The notes under the pieces: model-generated
Seen by the model: only the letters and a program-made list of their open reading frames with translations
The model's database searches: none
What the model was told of the DNA's origin: nothing
Translations under genes and position numbers: made by a program
Assembly: GCA_047495785.1 (NCBI GenBank)
Contig: JBLDXI010000017.1
Location: forward strand, 2,356,001 to 2,420,000
From: Lepidodermella squamata
Taxonomy: Eukaryota > Gastrotricha
Length of the DNA stretch: 64,000 nt
Direction of reading: 5' to 3'
Part shown: in pieces, positions 61,503 through 64,000 of the stretch
Position numbering within the stretch: position 1 is the first letter of the stretch
How the letters are laid out: each line of letters starts with the position of its first letter

Positions 61503-62600
61503 CTATTTTACGCGTTTGAATAGACGATTAGCAAGCCCTACGAATAGCCGCTTTGGAGTGTTTTTCGGCAGCGAAGTGATCAGCTCGCGCGTTCGCTCTA
61601 GGCTTTGCTCTTCGAATCGCGCGTACTCCTCAGGAATGTTCAAATCCGCGAAAATCCGCACGACCGCCGCAACATTCTCCGCGTTTGGTTTGCCATAATT
61701 AGCGTATAACTCATCGGCTTGACGCGGGGTAGCCAACTCCATGGCCCGAACTATCGGCCAAGCGCATTTGTTGTCTTGAATATCGGTGCCAATTTTACCA
61801 GTTATTATAGGATCGCCATAGACGTCGAGATAATCGTCTTGTACTTGGAAATAAATCCCCAAATGAATCAGTAATTCATCGATCACATCCAAAGCTTCCT
61901 TCTCCATTTTAGTCATTGATAGCGTTATGCCCAAGTGGACCGGAAGCAAAAGGGTGTAGAAAGCAGTTTTCCACTTGACAATAGCAGTGTAGGTAGACAT
62001 GGTAAACTTCCTGCAATCGTTGGAAGCATTAGATGTCATTAAATCAATTTCTTGACCATTGATTGTGCGGCGCGTGCAATCGTGGAAAAGCCTCATTAGA
62101 GTCACATAACCGGGATGGTCAGCTAAATACATGTTCAGCAAGGAATAAACTGTCGACTCTAGGAAAAATGCGTCATTAAAAGCTGACAGGCCGACACCTT
62201 CGACCTTGTACCAACAAGGCTGGCCTCGGCGGGTGTTAGAGCCATCCATGATATCATCGGCCACTAGAAAACTAGCTTGCAAAAACTCGACACACCATCC
62301 TAGGACCACGGCGCGCATAAAATCTTCTCCAGAGGGGAAGGGCTTCACAAAACTCCGATAAGCTTCAACAACCAATAGCCCTCGAATCTTCTTGCCATTT
62401 GAAACATTGTACTCCAAAACTTTATGAAATCGATCAAAAACACCTGTACATCTCAGCTCAAGGATTTCATTTTCGGTGCGATCCTCATGAACACTCGCAG
62501 ATATTAGCGTAGGTAGGCAGCGATCAAACACTTCCAAAACACTTTTAGAGCTAGCAACCTTCGAAATCTCGAGCAGTAGTTTGCACTTTTGCAACGACAT
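61503..62600 (-). CDS. FDPS: Farnesyl diphosphate synthase-type prenyltransferase, intronless
   Basis: 365 residues from Met at 62600. The enzyme condenses isopentenyl diphosphate with allylic diphosphates in the mevalonate pathway, feeding prenylation, dolichol and ubiquinone. Visible motifs: GKKIRG (69-74), first Asp-rich motif with its Arg pair ADDIMDGSNTRRG (DDxxD at 115-119), GQEIDLM, Lys in YTAIVKWKTA, second motif QDDYLDVYGD (255-259), GTDIQDNKCAWP, and the basic end FKRVK. All catalytic residues look intact. Two positions before the shared FLVADD the residue pair is Ser-Phe rather than the Phe-Phe of human FDPS. The frame stays open upstream to an ATG at 62747, adding 49 residues with a presequence-like basic stretch. 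I prefer the inner start because an acceptor (TTTTGTTGTAG) ends 26 bases before it. There is no intron, unlike most neighbours. Confidence 0.94.
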   Translation of the reverse strand: MSLQKCKLLLEISKVASSKSVLEVFDRCLPTLISASVHEDRTENEILELRCTGVFDRFHKVLEYNVSNGKKIRGLLVVEAYRSFVKPFPSGEDFMRAVVLGWCVEFLQASFLVADDIMDGSNTRRGQPCWYKVEGVGLSAFNDAFFLESTVYSLLNMYLADHPGYVTLMRLFHDCTRRTINGQEIDLMTSNASNDCRKFTMSTYTAIVKWKTAFYTLLLPVHLGITLSMTKMEKEALDVIDELLIHLGIYFQVQDDYLDVYGDPIITGKIGTDIQDNKCAWPIVRAMELATPRQADELYANYGKPNAENVAAVVRIFADLNIPEEYARFEEQSLERTRELITSLPKNTPKRLFVGLANRLFKRVK

Positions 62601-64000
62601 TTCGCAAATATAAATAATTTGTTTTTCTACAACAAAAATAAAATGTGTCTTTTTCAGAAAATGAACTCTCAACAAGCTGCGTTGACAAGCCGCAATTCGC
62701 AAACTGTGGGTTGATAGTTGCTGCTCGGTTATGTGGACATCAGGCATTTGCTAAATTTTGCTGCGAATCGTGTTTCAAAGCTGGACAACTACGGCAAAAA
62801 CTGCTGTCTTGAACAATCAAGGTGTCAAATATGTAGATGAATATGGCCATCATTCCATTGATCAAAAATCACTTAAATTTGCTTGTAAACATGTTATTTA
62901 TGTAATATTGCAAAGGTTGTGCAGATAATTTGAACTGGGAAAACAGAAAAAGGAGATAAAGCTAGTCGTCGCTCTTCGATCAAGACTCGCTTGTGGTCAG
63001 TGAGCTCTAAATCGAAGGCGAACGAAAATCGCTATGATGTAATATAAATGTATGCCTAAAAGATTTGCGGCAAAAGCTGGATTCAAAGCAGACATCTAAT
63101 GAGGTTTATTATAATTATCACTATGACTTGATTCGTTTGTAATAATTTTTATACATTTAAATGCACTACTCTCCCTTCTCAACAGTGCTGGTGATGAAAT
63201 GTGCTTGTACAGAATACTGCATGATCGAAACAATAAAAGACCACACTCTCATGTATGGCTGTTTTGTCTATAATACAATGCTATCAACGCGGTTTACAGT
63301 TCAAATGCGACATCAGAGTTATGAGGTACTATTACACAAATTTGACAAATACTACAACATACTAATACACAACATCAGCCGTGCCTAAAACCGCCGTGCC
63401 TGATCTTGAAAGTATTGCAATATAAGAGATAGCTGACAGCTTTGAAGAAATGAAAAGACGGACTAAATCAGATGAACGCGGCTGTAAGACGGACGGCCAA
63501 GTGTGAGCTTAAGACTTGAGGTAAACTTGGCATGCATTCTAAAATTGTTGGCAATTTGAAGCGGTCTGGGACCAATATTTACTCCGCATAGCTTCATTTC
63601 TATTATTACACTTAAACTTCAGTCGTAAAAGAGGCGGTATCGATCAAAACTTTAGTAGATTAAATTAAATTACGAGATAGTTTCAAAGGCTCAACTTATA
63701 GGGTGACAAGTGACAAGACTTGAAGAGTTTTACAGCGCTTTGTATCGCTAATCTCACGTTTCTCGATTGCTATGGGCTATGGCTGCCTATCTAGATCCTA
63801 CATCTTTTTAGAAAATGCTATCTGTTCATTGTAAGTTCATTAAAGATACAATTAGAAAGTAACATCAAGATTTAGTATTGAAGATCGAGAGACAGTTTTC
63901 GAAATCGTCTGACCGGTTACGAGACAAACCCAGTTTTTTGGAGCACTGGGAGAACCTTGATTTCTACAAATAAAACGTCGAACAAGCGCTTTAACCAGCG
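62601..64000. other. Gene-free right end of the window
   Basis: Upstream of FPPS. Apart from the possible 49-codon N-terminal extension (62601-62747, minus), I see no coding exon, RNA gene or repeat. A 75-codon plus-strand frame at 63161-63388 has no recognisable content. Confidence 0.6.

Noticed and set aside
1-64000. tRNA, rRNA, CRISPR arrays and transposons
   Set aside because: I scanned by eye for tRNA B-box-like GGTTCRANNCC, transposase or reverse-transcriptase motifs, terminal repeats and spaced repeats, and found none. A covariance-model search would be more sensitive.

Overview
The window is nuclear DNA from an intron-rich animal. Introns are mostly 47-60 bp, spliced GT..AG, with T-rich acceptors ending TTTCAG or TTTTAG. 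Genes sit close together on both strands, and the proteins are animal-specific: papilin, a KASH-domain LINC protein, glucosamine-6-sulfatase, and SLC6 transporters. Several coding starts lie 6-40 bases after a good 3' splice acceptor, and two same-strand gene pairs are only about 120-130 bp apart. Together these suggest trans-splicing and operons, so a nematode or nematode-like ecdysozoan is my best guess. The species is not proved by the sequence. I found no transposon ORF, tRNA, rRNA or CRISPR.

Layout. 1-3923 (minus): 12 exons of a long ankyrin-repeat protein whose C-terminus lies beyond the left edge. 3924-13147: 9.2 kb with no gene I can support. 13148-24571 (plus): a five-exon, 1536-residue KASH protein of the outer nuclear membrane, with introns up to 4.2 kb. 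27278-48413 (plus): six tandem SLC6-family transporter genes. An intronless N-acetylglucosamine-6-sulfatase gene sits between the first and second. 49240-49485 (minus): a tiny two-exon gene resembling the serine palmitoyltransferase small subunit. 51799-60386 (plus): papilin, 2716 residues. 60479-61383 (minus): XLF/NHEJ1. 61503-62600 (minus): farnesyl-diphosphate-synthase-type prenyltransferase. The rest, to 64000, is gene-free.

The exon models were built by hand. Every junction was checked for reading phase, GT/AG and agreement between paralogues. The six SLC6 genes share intron positions and phases, so they arose by tandem duplication. Genes 1 and 2 resemble each other, as do 3 and 5; 4 and 6 are more divergent.

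The most striking observation is in the SLC6 array. All six proteins have lost most side chains that form the first sodium site (Na1) and the chloride site, while keeping the Asp-Ser pair of the second sodium site (Na2). Gene 4 is the extreme case. This predicts a branch of neurotransmitter/amino-acid transporters with altered ion coupling. Other points of note are the intronless sulfatase inside the array, a prenyltransferase with a small residue at a known chain-length position, a shortened KASH peptide without the usual cysteine, and operon-like spacing of FPPS-XLF and SLC6-4/SLC6-5.
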